Positions 12,189 through 24,445 of a DNA stretch of 64,000 bases are shown one piece after another. Origin of the DNA: Camillea tinctor (taxonomy: Eukaryota > Ascomycota > Sordariomycetes > Xylariales > Xylariaceae). Location: assembly GCA_022578605.1 (NCBI GenBank), contig MU394066.1:310001-374000 (forward strand), read 5' to 3'. Under the pieces are notes generated by a model. It did not search any database and was not told the origin of the DNA. It was given only the letters and a program-made list of their open reading frames with translations. Position 1 is the first letter of the stretch, and every line of letters starts with the position of its first letter. A program made the position numbers and the translations under genes.

Positions 12189-13164
12189 ATGGATCCCCTC
12201 AGTATCACCGCCAGTGCTATTGGCATTACCGGGTTCGCCACATCCAGTATCGTCCAGCTTCATGACTTTATCAATAGTCTCACCGACGCAAAAGATGTAG
12301 TGCAGGATATCGCCTCGAATTTGCAGGGTATAGAACGTTCACTGGCGACACTCGAGACATTATGCATTTCCGACGAAACGACTTCTGCGGCAGCCAAGGA
12401 AGATCTAAAGAAGGCTGGCGTTGCGGAGGCTGTTAACAGGTGCGGTGATGCTTGCAGTGATTTCACTAAGAACCTCGAGAAGTGGACAAAGCACTCTAGC
12501 ACCAAGAAACTATCCCTTAGAGATCGTTTCTTAGTAGGCGTATGGAATAAGGAAAAGATCCGTACATTTAAATCCCAAGTGCGATCTTGCGAGGCTATCG
12601 TACAGTTTGCCGTCGTGAGCACTCAACTGTGAGTATTCTATTTGCGTATTTCAATTATTCATACCTAATGGATAAGCTAACCTTCCTGAAAGCGCAGTGC
12701 AACTACGGTTAGAAAAGATGTCCGAGACGGAAAGGGAGAATGTGAACACGCAATTGCAATCCCTCAAAACAAAGATCCAGGAGCATCTCGATCTTATCAA
12801 ACAGCAGAAAGATGAAGCCGAAGAGCGCAAGCGAGAGCTTGAGGAAGAGTCAGATGACGAAGAAGATGGCGGTGCCCAACGAACCTTAGCCATCAAGGAA
12901 ATTGAAAAACGATTACGCCTTCTAGAGACGGATCAAGTTTCATGCGGAGTTGTGTTTTCGCAACTTCGTTCAAAAGAGACCGGCCAGGAGATTGGCAACG
13001 TGATAACCACTGATGATTCTAGAGCTTTAGTAGGTCTGCCGGAAAGTGTCGTCGGAAAGATCAATCAGCGTATTAGAGATGTGACAACTCAGAATAAATC
13101 TGCTGCTGTTGTGGGGGTCTTTGACAGGAATGTTAGCATGAATGGTTTCTGGAAAACATCATAG
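12189..13164 (+). CDS. Helo-like N-terminal-domain protein with C-terminal amyloid-like motif
   Basis: Exon 1 12189-12628, intron 12629-12692 (GTGAGT, CTAAC branch, CTGAAAG acceptor; the later GCGCAG would break the phase), exon 2 12693-13164: 303 residues. The start MDPLSITASAIGITGFATSS and following helices fit the fungal Helo-like/azaphilone-cluster-L N-terminal family (PF17111-type). A charged coiled coil follows at about 150-215 (QLRLEKMSETER to EEESDDEEDGG). The C-terminus carries VGLPESVVGK and then NQRIRDVTTQNKSAAVVG at 271-288, ending FWKTS. This last segment matches residues 8-25 of the adjacent NLR. By analogy with HET-S/NWD2-like pairs it may be a membrane-acting cell-death executor; that role is inference. 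Confidence 0.8.
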
Positions 13165-13605
13165 AGAATATTAGATACTATGCTGTTGGATATATCGATC
13201 AAGAAAAGACGTATAAGGCCTACAAACCCAAGTTAGTGCATGCTCTCAAACAGCACAATTATCTCCTTGTGTTCTGCCAATGTCCTACTAAGGTTACTTG
13301 ATAGATGCAAGGGATTTCCATGTTCAGTGAAAGCAGTGACCAATCCCGCATAGGCACTCTTCGGTTTACACGACAATTCCACCTCTAGAGACTGGGCCGC
13401 CTAGTAGGTAATTTTGCTAGAATGTTCGTTTTAGAGCATTGGCCTCTTATAGTACCGTGCTAGACATCAATAGGTTAGTCAGCTTCCCAGGAATAATGGG
13501 TATTGAAATGGAAGGGAAACGCGACGCGGTTGAAATCTTTTCCCGTCTCGAGATTCATGCCACTAGTTTAACCCCTACAAAACTAATATCCACCACCTTG
13601 GAACG
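13165..13605. other. Intergenic, Helo-like to DUF7726-like gene
   Basis: Nothing supported. An open frame at 13439-13657 overlaps the next gene's first exon in a different frame and does not join in phase to any later exon. Confidence 0.5.
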
Positions 13606-15248
13606 ATGCTCGGAATTTGGCAGCAGCGCGAAATCTTTGAGGTCAGAGAAGCCTTGATAACTCCTTCACTAAGCCAAACACATTTACCTAGGACCTAGGT
13701 GCTATGAATACTTGCTTACCAAACATACAGGCTAAGGCTAAAGACCAGCTGATAGCACGGCTGAAGGAACATGGCGCCGTTTTAGATGACGACGTGGAGG
13801 CTTTCAAGTGTGATGCTATTGCCTACTACCGGAAGGACCTGCAGGCTAAAGGACGCCACCCCATGATGATTAGGGATAAAAGGCGGAGGCAGCAGGAAAT
13901 AAAGGATACATTTGACAAGATATCTCTATACTACTTCACCCCTACAGTCGTCAACCGTATCGAATCCCACGTGCCCAATGGCCGTCGTATTCAAGTCTAC
14001 GAGAAAGTGTTCGAAGGCATTTCAGAATCGGACTCGTTCGGATCACGAAATAAGCCAGTCTGTAACCCACGTGGGATACCAGAGACACCTTTTTCAGTCT
14101 CTAAAGCCGTAAGACCGACCCCTGATAACACTATTTTATGGGTTCATGATCACTCAAAACTAGCGATATAGGCGCCAGGGTCTGTGAAATCTAATGCCGA
14201 GCTGATAGATAGTCTTGCGTTAGCAACTAACATGGAAGCCGGTGATACGGTCGGAATACGCAGCCATATCACATTTTTGGATTCCATGAACAATGAAGGC
14301 CTGTCTGGGGGGATGAGGGGTAGCGTGGGACTTGTGAGCGGTGGTAGATTAAACCGAGACCACATGCTGAGCGATGTACCAAATCACTATGTCAGAGACC
14401 GTCTGATGGCTTACATAAATGGCGAGCTTGAGGAAAGCAAGAGGGACGCTGCGCGCGCTGCTGTCTTCCCTGACCTGACTCCCAGCGAGGTGGAGCAATA
14501 CTCTGCGCTTATTGCCAAGAAACGGGAGGAGGATGAGCTTGAGGTGACTAAAGGTAAGTTCACTAATAGACCTACCATCACTAACATGTGAAGAAGAAAA
14601 AAAGAGAGCCGATCTTAGGCGAAGCAACAACCGACTAACAGGAACCTCTCAGCCAACCAGCCGCTTGATAAAGAGTCGAAAGAAAGGATTCGCCAAACCC
14701 GCGCGATGCAGAGCATCGACCACGAGATTGACTTGACGCCCCGTCCCGGGCTCCACACCCGGAACTACAACCGCCTTTCGGCGCCGAAAATCCGGCGCTC
14801 TGTAATCACACCAAATGTGGCACACGCGGGGGCTGCGCAGCTCGCGTTGGATATCGGCACCGACATCGACCTCGACTGCGACCAGGTGCGGGCCATGATC
14901 AAGCGCTTCACGTGCGAGGGAGAGTGGTACATTGACGAGTTCCGCTGGGCCTTGGGCGCTGTCTCGCGCGCGACTATGATTTCCTTCCTTGAGATGCGCG
15001 GCCCCGAAAAGGGCAAGAGGAGTGTCGTGTACGAGCTGGCGTGGGAGTTCCTCAGGACGCGGGAGCGCCTGGGCTTCCCGATCGAGTGGTCTGACGTCTA
15101 TCCGCCCTGCAACAGTTCGGATGGAAGTAGCGAGGATGAAGGAAGCGATGCTGGGGATAACCGCGGTACAAAACGCTCGGGTTCTGGAGAGGACCGCGAG
15201 GCTAGTACGACTAGGAAGCGTGCGAGAACTAGAAAAACTGCTGCTTAA
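13606..15248 (+). CDS. Four-exon protein resembling the fungal DUF7726 family, possibly nuclear
   Basis: Exons 13606-13641, 13731-14108, 14172-14553 and 14653-15248 join in phase to 463 residues. Introns begin GTCAGA, GTAAGA and GTAAGT and end CAG, TAG and CAG; a GACTAAC branch is seen before the last. N-terminal: KDQLIARLKEHGAVLDDDVE, a SAP/lid-like stretch. Centre: charged and helical. Towards the C-terminus, a block beginning LDCDQVRAMIKRFTCEGEW and running through EFRWALG, FLEMRGP and YELAWEFLRTRERLG looks like the DNA-binding-like DUF7726 fold. The tail is acidic then basic (TKRSGSGEDREASTTRKRAR), a possible nuclear signal. Function is unknown. It is co-directional with the Helo-like gene, 442 bases downstream. 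The 12-residue first exon is the least certain part. Confidence 0.6.
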
Positions 15249-16386
15249 AGCCCAGCAGGAAACCCGCTACATGATGAGGCTTGGAGAGTAAAAGACGTTG
15301 ATATAGAATGGACAATTAGATGACTGCAAGGCTATTTCATATAACCTATGATAGAAATTACATTCGAGAGACCTGCTAATCGAACAGGGGTCTTAAGGAG
15401 AAAACCACAACAAAGCCCACTCTCAAGCATAAGAGGCTGCAAGGACATGTCGAGTTCCCGATGATGCCACCCTCCACAATAATACCGAAAGAAGTTTAAA
15501 GGGGAGCGTCGAAGCTCTTTCCCCGCAACTTTGGGGGAGGACAAGAAAATATCATGTCCATATTAGTATATTATTTCTATGCCCCCTGAAGTATTTACTG
15601 GGTATGTATGGATTTCTGCTGGGATTATAAGATATATGATAAAAAGGTTACGCAAGGGGCTAGCTAGTCCGTCATTTCAGCATTTGCATGTGATATCTCA
15701 AGCTGCCTGGTATGTGATAGACTATTATCTTTGCGTTTTGCCTTCGTTAGATTCATTATACCATCAAAGCCTTTTTTTAATTCCACTAGATTCCAGTTGC
15801 TAACGAGGTTTACACCTATGCCTCCCAAACTAGTAGAGTTAATTCACATATATTTCCGCTAGCATACGCAAGTATAAGACAACATCTCAATGACGCCTCC
15901 TCGAGGGGCTCTGACCATAGATCAAAAGGAAGCAAAAATAATAGGCCAAGCTACCAGCATGTCAAGAAAAGATACCCTGCTTCTATAGGCTATGCACCCT
16001 GGAGGCCAAGGTTACTATATGAAATAATACAGTGATTGTGCAACCACATTATATACTACATCGCATCTCTATACGTCAACCATCCTATATAACTTACAAG
16101 CGCCGCCCTCATGACGGCCAACTAGGGGAACTTTAAACCTACTCCGAACCCACTAGGGCCTTTCCTTTAGGAAGCTGGGGTATGTGTCTCTTGATAACAA
16201 TTATCGCAAGACTGTGAATGGATATATCGTGCCCCCATGGTGTTCCCCGCTTCCCTTCTCTATCTATATCAAGAGATAAACTTTCTTAAGCCGAGTCCCC
16301 TCTCCTCTTTCTGTATAAAACGGCATGTTCCGTAGTGACTACTCGCCGTTGTAGTATCGTATCAATAGCATAAAGCTCAACTAAAA
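15249..16386. other. Intergenic, AT-rich
   Basis: No gene seen. The right end carries the promoter of the paraoxonase-like remnant. Confidence 0.55.
16314..16320 (+). promoter_or_regulatory. TATA-like box of the paraoxonase-like gene
   Basis: TATAAAA lies 67 bases before the ATG at 16387 and follows a C/T-rich tract, the usual layout of a fungal Pol II promoter. Confidence 0.5.
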
Positions 16387-17721
16387 ATGACGCATTTCCT
16401 ATACTTCACCGTGGCGGTGCTTGGCTCCCTCGCCGCGCTGCTATATCCTCAGACAGGGCGCTATAGTCCTGGGAGCCACCCGGCCGCTCGAGTCGTGGGT
16501 TAACGTACACGGGCTCGAGAACCGGGTCATAGAAGATACCGTGGCGTGCGAAGATGTGCATTTCCATGCCACTAGCGGCATGTTATATTTGGGATGTATG
16601 GGCGATATCGCAAAGGCTTCGGGCTGGTTTCCTGGGTAGGTCATATGTCTATCTCTTTCTTGTTTTTGCCTGTTTATTGCCATCCTTGGTCTTCCCTTGG
16701 AACCCCCCGGATGCCAAGAATGAAAAGGAAAAAGGAGACTCATTAGCTACCGATCCTAGCGCCGACGCTCTAGAACGCCCGGAAGATCCTGCATACGGCA
16801 CAATTGTCGTAGTTGACACAAAGGCACGTGGGATCCCTCGTATACCGCATATTCCTCAGCTAACACCACCCACCATACCGCATGCTCCAGACTCTTAAGT
16901 CACAGAAACTCGACCTAGTAGGGTTCTCGGGTCCGTTTGTAACCCACAGGATATCGATCTACTCGGCACCCACAGACCCCAACAGCGTGTACATCTTCGC
17001 CGTGAACCATATGCCGAACCCGGCGTGGCCCAAAACCGCCTCCCGCATCGAGATCTTCACGCACACCATAGGCAGCACCACGGCGACTCACCTGCGCACC
17101 GTGACGCACCCCCTGATCCGGACCCCCAACGACCTGCTCGCGCTCTCGGAACACGAATTCCTCGTCACCAATGACCATCACTACCTCGAGGGGCCACCGC
17201 TCCCCGGAACCGAAGCCAACGCCACCATCGCACTCAACTCCATCCCCAACAACAACAGCCTCGGGTGGGGGCCCGGCGGACAGGTCCTCGTCTCGGACGC
17301 GTATGGCGGGGGCCTCTACTTCGCGGGCCTGCCCGACGCGCGACAGCGGGTCGCCGTCTCCCGCCGGCTGCAACCCGAGTTTCTTCACCGACACCCCCGG
17401 GGAAGGGGGGGAGGGATTACAGCGGGTACGTGCTCGCGGGCGCGGGGCGGGGCGTCGACTTCATGCGAAGTTTCAAGGACCCTACGGGCCGGACGCGGAT
17501 GCCGAGTCTGGTGTGGTACGTGCCGGCAGGCGCGGGGCGGGGGGCAGGGAAGCCGTGGGTGCTGTTCGCGGATGATGGGACTAGGCGCGACGACGGCAGT
17601 TATGGTCGCGATTGATCCCCGGGAGAATGTGGGGAGGAGGGAGTCGTGGCTTTTTGTTACGGGGGCGGGGGCGCCGCATATGCTGGCTACGCGGATTGGT
17701 CTAGAGAAGGCGTTGGGATAA
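16387..17721 (+). pseudogene. Frame-broken paraoxonase/arylesterase-like gene
   Basis: Intact relatives are six-bladed beta-propeller esterases/lactonases with an N-terminal membrane anchor. Pieces appear in order but in changing frames: anchor MTHFLYFTVAVLGSLAALL (from 16387); ACEDVHFHATSG (about 16545); NPPDAKNEKE..GTIVVVDTK (about 16705-16820); a long piece from 16882 with GFSGPF, YIFAVNH, RTPNDLLAL and LVTNDHHY; NPSFFTDTPGEGG (about 17370); RDYSGYVLAGAGRGVDFMRS (about 17410-17470); VMVAIDPRE..APHMLATRIG to the stop at 17721. Some early shifts could be introns, but I found no phase-consistent splice pairs, and the last three breaks (17370-17610) lie in G-rich runs with no splice sites. Decay or base-call errors are the alternatives. 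Confidence 0.7.
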
Positions 17722-19783
17722 GCGGAGGAGAGAGAAGGGGGGAGACAGGGAAAGTAGGATTAAGATAGGTGAGCAAGGAGGTGAAGCGAGCGTGGAATGT
17801 GTGCCTAGGTTGGTAGAATTATCTTGATACAGTGAGTCGTTGGTTCGGTTTCGGGCATCTGGGTTTGTATTCCTTCACCTCTTTCTTTGTCAGTACACAT
17901 AATAATATACTATCTCAAGGAAGTTTCTCCCTAGCTTGAAATCCCTTTTGCGCCGGGGTCCCCCAAATCTATACTAATACTTCATGCTCCCTTTTGTACC
18001 TCACCGAATGTTAATTAGGTACATGAGACTTAATGAAACTTATCCTGGCTAACATTTCCAACACTGTATCTGTTCGATCTTATATATAATCCTCGTTATA
18101 TTTATCTTTAATGTCCTCATTCTCCTTGCAAGTAGTCTTTCCAATGAGTTGAGCTTTATCTCGGTATATATAGTACTACTGCTCGTCTAAGATAACCTAG
18201 AGTAATACGAATTCTCTTCTGACTTCAGCTTGTTATCAAATAGGTGCTTATGAAGGCACCTCTCCATAATGACTTAGGTAGCACCTATCAACCCTTATAT
18301 TCTAGGTTAGTTAGGTATCATAGTTTGGCTTACGCATATATATATATATATTACAAATTTCATATGGGACGCCTTATGGGTTCCTGTGCCTCTAAAATGG
18401 CGAACCACTGTAAACCAAAAGGGGTCATATATACTCTAAGGACGCCAGGAAAGGTCTTGTATCAACTATTATTAGTCTTCGTAGTGACAACTTACTTTAC
18501 CCTTGATAATCTAATTAGGAAAGAAAGATACTCCGCTAACACAATATCCCTATACCGAAGACAAGGAAGTCGTTTTGGCGACAACAAAATTGGTATAGAG
18601 GGTGTAGACGGCGTAACGTAAAGTACAATGTCGGCGGAAAATGAAGAGACCGTTTAAATACATAGTATTCACTCCTCCAGGAATTCTGCTCTACTTATTC
18701 ACACAATTTCGGTATCATTCGACCTTTTGGTAGGCCCCAATCATGAAAGAAACCTTCTGGTATCGTCTTATCAATACGTCTATAAGATACCCCTAACCAA
18801 GTTAGGACAATGAGCTTCAGGTATCTAGAAGGATATAGCTACATATACTAATCCGTAACTGCGCTAAGGTATAATCAACACATGACAAGAACATGATTCG
18901 CGAAAACGAGGTTATATATCAAGATCGTTCCTCGGAAATGTCTTAGATATTTTTGAAGCTTTCGAGAAGCCAGGGTGCTTCGTGACATTCTGGTAGGACT
19001 TTCTATTGCAATGCAGCATTTCATAAGCTACATGATGCTTGTTTCTTCTGGGAAGTTAGTAGCCAGTGTCAATCTATATAACGAATGCATTCGACCCTCG
19101 TTGGCGGTCCCTTTATATTGATCGGTAAAGAGAAGGGAAGGTAGACGGGATTGCTACATATAGCGGTTCCGACTTTTGCGAGCACCTGCCCGCAGCCAAA
19201 CTGTTAGTAAATGCTTGCCGGCGCGTGATTTAGATGAGGCTAATATGAGGATACATATATTGTCCGGCTTGTATTTCCGAGCTAGGGCTATGGTAGTCCA
19301 ATGATGACTCTTGAATGTCGAGTCCCCTCCCTTGAGGCGGGGAGTTATCACAAAAAGGATTAAAAAGCATCTAGTCCTGGTTCGGGTTGGTGGCAAATTT
19401 CCCCAACGCCCAGAAGGAAGCGAATCCTATTTCTTGTGCCTCCTAACCAGTAGAATCGACTATCAGTGATTGTCTACATGGGGTCGACGTCCAAATAGAT
19501 ATATCATGGGGTACTTGGCAGTTTGAGGAGAAAGCAGGATTTGAGGGGGTGCATCTTGCCGATTGGCGAAGACCACGATCAGTTGAGGGAGTCATGCTGC
19601 AGCACAGCCCAAAAAGTAGTTATAATATGTCATAGCCTCATAAGTCAGACGCTGCGGTCCTTCATCTGCCCAACCTCTGGCGGGAGGTAATCCTCGAGGC
19701 CTTGGGGGGGTCGAGGTCCTTCCCCTCTCCTTTACAGCTTCACGATTTATGGACTCAGCTACTGTCAGAGAATAGGTGATGCG
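17722..19783. other. Intergenic, AT-rich
   Basis: No supported gene. A 125-codon frame at 18244 has no recognisable features and includes a (TA)n run near 18339-18350. Confidence 0.55.
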
Positions 19784-21228
19784 ATGGACGAGGAACTTGA
19801 CATTATATTAAATCGCAACAGCGGATTTAGATGCACCATCATCGATGCACGATCACACGTTCGGCTATTGCGAATTTCAGGTGGTGCTTCGTTGACCGAT
19901 ATGCAATACGACCTCGAGATTGCAGATTTGGCGGACCTGCCTTCAACACAATACAGAGCGCTTTCCTATACTTGGGGCCATATAACCGGGTTGGACGACG
20001 TCGGTGTGATTGAAATAGGAGGAGCATCGTTGGTTATTCGTCGGAATTTGTACGACTTCTTACGCACGGTTGTCAGTAAGAATGAGTTTGGCTTGTTCTT
20101 TATCGACACCATCTGCATGAACCAGCTAGATCTTGACGAGAGGCGTTTTCAAGTCCAAGAGATGGCGCACATCTACCGCTATGCAAGCGAAGTCATAGCG
20201 TGACTGGGATTTCCAGAACTGGATGAACAATTAGATAATGTACGATGTCTCAGTCAGGTAAAGGGACAGGGGATGTGTGCAACTTGGACGACCCAGCACT
20301 GGGAGGCTTTTACTCTAGATATCTAAGTTACCACGACTATTGGAGTCGCGTCTGGGTTGTACAGGAAGTGCTGCTGGCGTCGAGGATGACAGTCTGGAGT
20401 GGCTTTTTCACTTTCCCATTGTCTATTTTCGCAGGTTCTTCTCCACCCGCACCGACCTCCACACCGAAGATCACCTTCGCTAACGATGATAACGGTTGCC
20501 CACGATCGATACTAAGGCCTTCATCGCAGAGATTATGCAGCCCGGCGGAGAAGGTTGTATCCCACAGGACCCGTCAAATGCTCCTCCCGGGCACGGATGT
20601 GCTGGCTCAGGGGACGGAGGTTGGTACGCTGGAAGAGATGACGTTCGCGTTGAGGAGCAACTCATCAACCGTAGTAGAAACCTATCAGTCGACTGTGATG
20701 GACCCCCTCTACGAGGTCGTGCGAAAGTTCGGCGGGCTCCGTTGCTCCGATGCGAGGGATAAACTGTACGGCTTTCTTGGCATAATGAACGAGTACGCAA
20801 GAGCTCAAGTGAAGCCAGATTACACCCAAGACGTGAGATTTGCTTTTTACCAAGCACTGAAGATTGGTACCCACGAGATCTGCACCGAGGAGGCCGGTCT
20901 AGCCAATATCCAGCACCCTCCCCACGTGGAGAGATTGTATGACTACGTCAACTATTACCGCGACGCGCGCGATGCGTTTGGGATCGATGATATAGAGGGT
21001 CTGCCGATTCTACGACACTTTATGGGAAAGCTACAACTACACTATGAGACCAATATCGCAACTGGCATTGCCGAGGCGCAGCCGCAGCGGCATTTTCTCT
21101 GGCGCGATGCAGAGGTCGGGGTATACCCCGACTTCAAACAGTTGAGTCGATCAGCAGAACCTGTAAAGCCCGTATACAACGTAGGATGGCCATGGAGGTT
21201 TCACCATAGCCAATTTCGACTTCTCTAG
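19784..21228 (+). pseudogene. HET-domain gene broken by a stop and a frameshift
   Basis: The first segment (from ATG 19784) contains HET core motifs YRALSYTWG, LFFIDTICMNQLDLDER and MAHIYRYASEVIA, then TGA at 20201-20203. Translation past the stop continues with LGFPELDEQL; HET proteins usually have VWLG here, so TGA most likely replaces TGG. The rest (DYWSRVWVVQEVLLA, then SDARDKLYGFLGI near 20750) lies in a different frame from about 20245. A GT at 20263 exists, but no acceptor restores the phase. The protein would normally be around 450 residues or more. A G-to-A change giving TGG to TGA is compatible with RIP-type mutation, but one site proves nothing. Confidence 0.7.
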
Positions 21229-24200
21229 AAGTTGCGGGTTAATTTCGCATCCTGACAAGCTCCCCCGGGTTGGAAGAGCGCTAACCTGGCCCCAGTTTGA
21301 GTCCGTCAGAAGGCCGTCTTTTCCTCGACGGCCGTGCGGTACCACTTATAACATACCTATTGACCAGTGAGAACTATCTATCGCCGTTGCTGTTCTGTTC
21401 TGAGAGAAGAACATCATGATCCTCCTTCGAGTATGGTCAAACTAGAGTTTAGCACCGCCCCATGCCCATGGGGAGACACGGACCGATTTGAGTAATCGTT
21501 CCCCCTTTTTTTTCCCCCTCGATCATCGATTCAACTCTAGTTCATCTGATGGATACATCGATTTTAGTGGCTCTATGCACTTTTGCATCTGCATTGGCGA
21601 CGCGTATAGTATAGTACAGCAAAGCGATAGCACATCCACCACAGAAAAGAAAACAGACTGGTATCTACCTAGCCTACGGAGGAAATTACGCTGTGGTTAA
21701 GGTATTCCCTATCTGCTTATAGACAATACTTGTTATCAAATACCTTACTATCACTTCGTAGCATCCCCGATCGCAGTCGCTCTCATCGACGATCTAGAGC
21801 ATTAAATCAGATCACCAAAGGTTCTCCATATACGTACTTAGGTAACCAACCGCTTGAAGTTCTGGGTCGCGGGAGGACAAGTTGATAAGCGACCTTATAC
21901 TACACCATAACACATACCACATACCACATAACACAGACCACAAGTGAAGAACAAACGGTCGCTATGTTGAGTCCTTGAGTAAACGACTTGCGAGAGAGTA
22001 TTCAACATCTTCCCGAATCACGAATGAAAAAAGAAAAAATTTACTCGACCATTACCGTAAGTAAGAACGCCCGCAGCCTGTCTGGTCAGCTCGCTACGAC
22101 ATCCTAGACAATTTAGGTATTCAACAAATAATGAATCCTGAATCCATCCAATTGCTAGTGCAGCGGGATATGCATCAGTGAGATCATCTCTCCATTTCCA
22201 TTTCGCATTCTGGACAGAGAACCAATCCCAGCGAGAAGAATACCGTTTATCCTTGTCAGAAACCTGGACCCCTGTGGGCCCCCTTTTTCTTATACATTAC
22301 CCACCAGAAGTTTGGTTAAAAAGTGCGGCATATCTGTTTAGGTGTTATTTTAATCAGCATTGTCGTGTTATTTATCGGATGGCTACATTATTTTTACTGG
22401 GGAATACTGGAACCAGGACGAGAGACAAAGAGAAAGAAAAACCCGGCGCTATGTAGCCAGTTAGGCTAATGCCAATGCCGTAGCGGCCAGCCACATCAAA
22501 GAATAAACAGGTCTTTCATAACACTGGCATGTCTCTCTCGCCGGTTGTATGGATTTGTTTTCTTCTCCCTAGGCAAATAACCAAAACAAAAAAAAGGCAT
22601 GTGCCACTGCAGATAGGAGGTCTAGAGTGACGACCCCTCGAGCCCCTCCATAACCATACTTTGCCTACTTTCAGCCCTGCGCCTGTGCTGCGTGATGACG
22701 ATACAGCCTATATCGTCTAATCGCCAGCTGCCGTATTGCGGTGTGAATCCGTGTGAACCATGTACGAACAGGCTAAGACATCTCCGAATTGTCAACTAAG
22801 TAGAGCAACCTGACACAGAGCGATGCTACATGGCGCCAACGGATCGTCTTACCACAGATTCTATACATCCGGACGCCTCCCTTGTCTCCCTTACCACCCC
22901 TCCTTCTCCCGCTACGTACTGTACATTATCTGCACAAAATACAGGGTTATCATCCAGGGCTCCAGTTGCGGTGAAGCTTGCCAATTGCGTTGGCCATTCT
23001 CGACTGGTTCGCCGTCCTGCTGGTGTTGTCTAAAAGTAACTTGCTAGTCGGCAGGATGGCGAAGAATGGTGTGAGTATTGTGCTTCGCGGTGGATACCAA
23101 CTTCAAAGAACGAGCTATACTCATGCAGATCCTTCACATGCATTTGGAACGGGGGGCTTGCAAGGTTGGCTTCTTATGACGTAGGCATCAGTGAGCCGCA
23201 TCCAACGAACCTCCCGACTTGCGGATCCGGATGGAGCCGCGAGACCAAGACCTGCAGGGTTCGGTCAGTCTTCGCAGTCTTCACTGTACTTTTTTTTGTG
23301 CTGAATCTGCATCAAGGCTCCACGTCGTGCATAATATTATGTACCTAGATATGCGCAGCCAAGGTGGGTAGCCGCCGCGCCGCTGCCGGCTTAAGCGATC
23401 TTCAGACTTGTCATGTCCCTCCCCTCTAATTGATCTTGCGTTGAATACGGACCATGCCGGTAGAGGGCCCCAGGAAGGCTTGCCGTCCTACTGCTAAGGC
23501 TTAACCATTCGTCAGAGGCAAGTAAGGGGGGTGCTAGGTACAGGCATGTGTACCGGAGTGTACAGGCAGGTAACAAAAAGCAACAAGCATGTGTCTTGGT
23601 CAGAGAGAGCTACATTCTTCTGATCACCAGGCCGGCTCAGCAGAGAGAAGTCAGAGACACCTAGACACCATAAAAGCAAATACCCGGTAATTCGACTACT
23701 GTCTGACACACAAAGATAGCACACCCTTTCCTTTTTTCGAACTTGCAGATACCCATTTGCCAATGGTGTGTGCCGGTACCTGTCTTATCAACCCCTATCG
23801 GAAAATTGCGGACGACACTTGGACGCTAGGTTGTTGTTGTAGCGTCGTCAAGCTGCTTCCCGTGGGGCGGTGGGACTTGACTGATACAGCTAGACTTGCA
23901 TATCTTCCCAGCCAGGCATGCAGGAAAACAGGAGACAACTGGAGAAGGACCCATAGTGGTTGAGACCCATTGGGAAGCATCTGTGCGATGAGGTCGGCGT
24001 AATAGATATCGCGCCTCGCATGAGTGATGTCAGAAGGGGGACATCCTGGCCGAGTGAACTTTGGTTGCGAGGCAAGCGAGGCAAAACGGAATCTCGAAGC
24101 AGCGCCGTGTTGATGCCAGCCAGGGTTGGCTAGAGTACATACCTAAGTTGGAAAGGGAGGTGGGAGAGAAGGTTGACAAAGACGGTGGATCACTAAGGAC

Positions 24201-24445
24201 TACACCAGACTCGTACGGGATGGCACAAATATACAGGAAGCTCAAAGGTATAAAGGATGGCCATCATCTCCCCCAGAATTAGCTGGAGGTTACAATCCAC
24301 CCCCAGACTTCTTCTCCTCTTCGATCCACCTCTTACCCATAAAACACGCGAGAACCAGACCGCCGGGCAGTCGATCTTCTTAAAGCGCAAAAACTTGTCT
24401 TTTTCCCCTTCTACTCGTCTTTATTCCACTAGCAATACCACCAAA
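21229..24445. other. Intergenic, 3.2 kb
   Basis: No gene supported. Short overlapping frames at 22823-24245 have no family marks. A C/T-rich leader (24290-24440) precedes the aldo-keto reductase start. Confidence 0.55.

Noticed and set aside
13439..13657. 72-codon frame as first exon of the DUF7726-like gene
   Set aside because: Its donor is in phase 2 and no downstream acceptor fits; the frame starting ATG 13606 does.
18244..18621. 125-codon plus-strand frame
   Set aside because: AT-rich, includes a (TA)n run, and shows no family marks or splice context.
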